The position numbers and the translations under genes were made by a program. From assembly GCA_946628745.1 (NCBI GenBank), contig CAMOXA010000014.1, positions 1-15,909 of the forward strand: 15,909 nucleotides of DNA, written 5' to 3'. Of the stretch, positions 14,825 to 15,909 are shown one piece after another. The notes beneath the pieces were generated by a model. The model saw nothing but the letters and a program-made list of their open reading frames with translations. It made no database searches and was not told where the DNA came from. Origin of the DNA: an uncultured Verrucomicrobiota bacterium (GTDB lineage: Bacteria > Verrucomicrobiota > Kiritimatiellia > RFP12 > UBA1067). Position 1 is the first letter of the stretch. Every line of letters starts with the position of its first letter.

Positions 14825-15909
14825 GGATAGCACATGTATTGAGACGACTGTCGTTTCGCGATTGGGGCGGGACGGAGCAGGTTGTGTGGAATCTTGCAAA
14901 AGCCCAGGCGAAGGCCGGGCACGAAGTGCGCCTGTTCGCCACGTCCGCGCTCGCTTCGGCGGGCTGCGAAACCGTGGACGGGCTCGAGATAACGCGCTTC
15001 AAGCCGATATATCCGTGGTGGCCGATGCCGAAGCGTCTGGTCGCGGAGCTGGACCGCAAGGGGGGCAATCCGTTCGTCCCCGGCCTTGGCCGGGCTCTCA
15101 AGCGGTGGCGCCCCGACGTGATACACTCCCACGCGATGGCGCGCATGGCCGAACTGTGCATAAGAACCGCGGCGAAGACCGGCGCCAAAAGCGTCGTGTC
15201 GCTCCACGGCGGCGGCGCGAACGTTCCCGCCGCCGAGGCCTCCAGTCTCAAGGCGCCTACCCGCAGGCGCCTGCCGTGGGGCAAGGCGCTCGACTATGCC
15301 ATGGGCTGGACGAGGCGCGTGCCGGAGGATTTCGGCGGGATCGTGTGTGTCGGCGAGGACGAGTACCTGAAGTACCGCGAACGCCACAGCCATGTCATGT
15401 ATCTGCCGAACGGCGTCGACACTTCGCTGTTCGCCCGCCAGTCGCTGGGCCTTTCGCGCAGCAAGCCTCTGACCGTGCTTTGCGTCGCCAGAATCGACCG
15501 CCAGAAGAACCAGATGATGCTGGTCGAAGCGCTCGCGCGAAACCCCGACATCACCCTGCGGCTTGTCGGGCCGGCGACACAGCCGGACTACAAGGCCGAG
15601 CTGGAGCGCCGCGCCGCAGAGCTGGGCGTCAGGGGGCGCTTGGCGATCGTGGGGCCTCTCAGACCGGCGAGCCCCGAGCTGCTGGAAGAATACGAGAGAG
15701 CCGATTTGTTCGTCCTGCCCAGCCGCCACGAGCCGTTCGGGATAGTCGTTCTGGAGGCGTGGGCGGCGGGAGTGCCGGTCGTGGCCAGCGATATCGGCGG
15801 TCTCGGCAGGCTTTGCGCCGCCCACCCGGACGCCGCCATCGTGTTCGCGCCGGGCGACGCGGCGGCCCTCGACGCAGCTCTTGCCGAGGCCGTAGGCAGG
15901 CTCGCGAAC
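14821..15909 (+). CDS. GT4-family glycosyltransferase, 3' end outside window
   Basis: The open frame starts at ATG 14821, overlaps the kinase stop by four bases (ATGA), and is still open at the right edge after 363 codons. It is a GT-B enzyme of the GT4 type: N-terminal WGGTEQVVWNLAKAQAKAGHEV, DVIHSHAMAR, VSLHGGG, then YLPNGVDTSLF, LCVARIDRQKNQMMLVEAL, and the E-x7-E motif EPFGIVVLE (Glu304 and Glu312) followed by AWAAGVPVVASDIGG. About 20-40 residues are probably missing. It is distinct from the GT4 gene at 10088, so it likely adds a different sugar to the same polymer. Its start is likely translationally coupled to the kinase gene. Confidence 0.88.
   Translation, partial: MRIAHVLRRLSFRDWGGTEQVVWNLAKAQAKAGHEVRLFATSALASAGCETVDGLEITRFKPIYPWWPMPKRLVAELDRKGGNPFVPGLGRALKRWRPDVIHSHAMARMAELCIRTAAKTGAKSVVSLHGGGANVPAAEASSLKAPTRRRLPWGKALDYAMGWTRRVPEDFGGIVCVGEDEYLKYRERHSHVMYLPNGVDTSLFARQSLGLSRSKPLTVLCVARIDRQKNQMMLVEALARNPDITLRLVGPATQPDYKAELERRAAELGVRGRLAIVGPLRPASPELLEEYERADLFVLPSRHEPFGIVVLEAWAAGVPVVASDIGGLGRLCAAHPDAAIVFAPGDAAALDAALAEAVGRLAN

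Noticed and set aside
12263..15825. Very long minus-strand open frames opposite the permease-kinase and the last glycosyltransferase
   Set aside because: They mirror well-supported plus-strand genes, have Arg/Ala-rich low-complexity products and lack ribosome sites or family motifs.

Overview
The window is GC-rich, Gram-negative-type bacterial DNA: lipobox and Sec signals, periplasmic sensor domains, and a Wzy-type exopolysaccharide gene set. Despite the high GC, the codon ATA is heavily used for isoleucine. Together with the gene content this makes me think of the PVC superphylum (Kiritimatiellota/Lentisphaerota-like, possibly a metagenomic gut or sediment lineage). That placement is a low-confidence impression. 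I see no rRNA, tRNA, CRISPR array, insertion sequence or phage gene.

Layout. (1) 2-265 is the C-terminal end of a gene with a Tyr-Gly repeat tail, possibly a bacterial tyrosine kinase or chain-length regulator. It is followed by a short-form argC (292-1251). (2) A small TRL-like lipoprotein lies convergent on the minus strand (1267-1578) with its own good promoter. (3) The divergent intergenic region 1579-1839 carries both promoters, two stacked palindromes and a 5'-UTR hairpin. (4) From 1840 to beyond the right edge runs one tightly packed plus-strand operon. Its order is: REC-PP2C-HATPase response regulator; Hpt protein; initiating sugar transferase; left-handed beta-helix protein with a degenerate nucleotidyltransferase-like N-terminus; unknown NTase-fold protein; STAS protein; hybrid histidine kinase with tandem periplasmic binding domains; GT4 glycosyltransferase; WecG/TagA/CpsF glycosyltransferase; a second hybrid kinase fused to a 12-TM APC amino-acid permease; and a second GT4 glycosyltransferase cut by the window end. 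Most junctions are overlaps or a few bases.

How it may work. Both hybrid kinases have HisKA, HATPase and REC but no Hpt domain. A free Hpt protein and a REC-headed phosphatase/kinase sit in the same operon, so the simplest reading is a complete phosphorelay: kinase His, kinase Asp, Hpt His55, then Asp60 of the response regulator. The regulator's PP2C and RsbW-like domains would then set the phosphorylation state of Ser55 on the STAS protein. The parts list resembles HptB-HsbR-HsbA of Pseudomonas aeruginosa and SypE/SypA/SypF of Vibrio fischeri, which control biofilm polysaccharide. Here it is interleaved gene by gene with the polysaccharide enzymes. The most unusual element is the permease-kinase fusion, which suggests that amino-acid (or related amine) availability is sensed by a transporter-like domain and fed into exopolysaccharide control.
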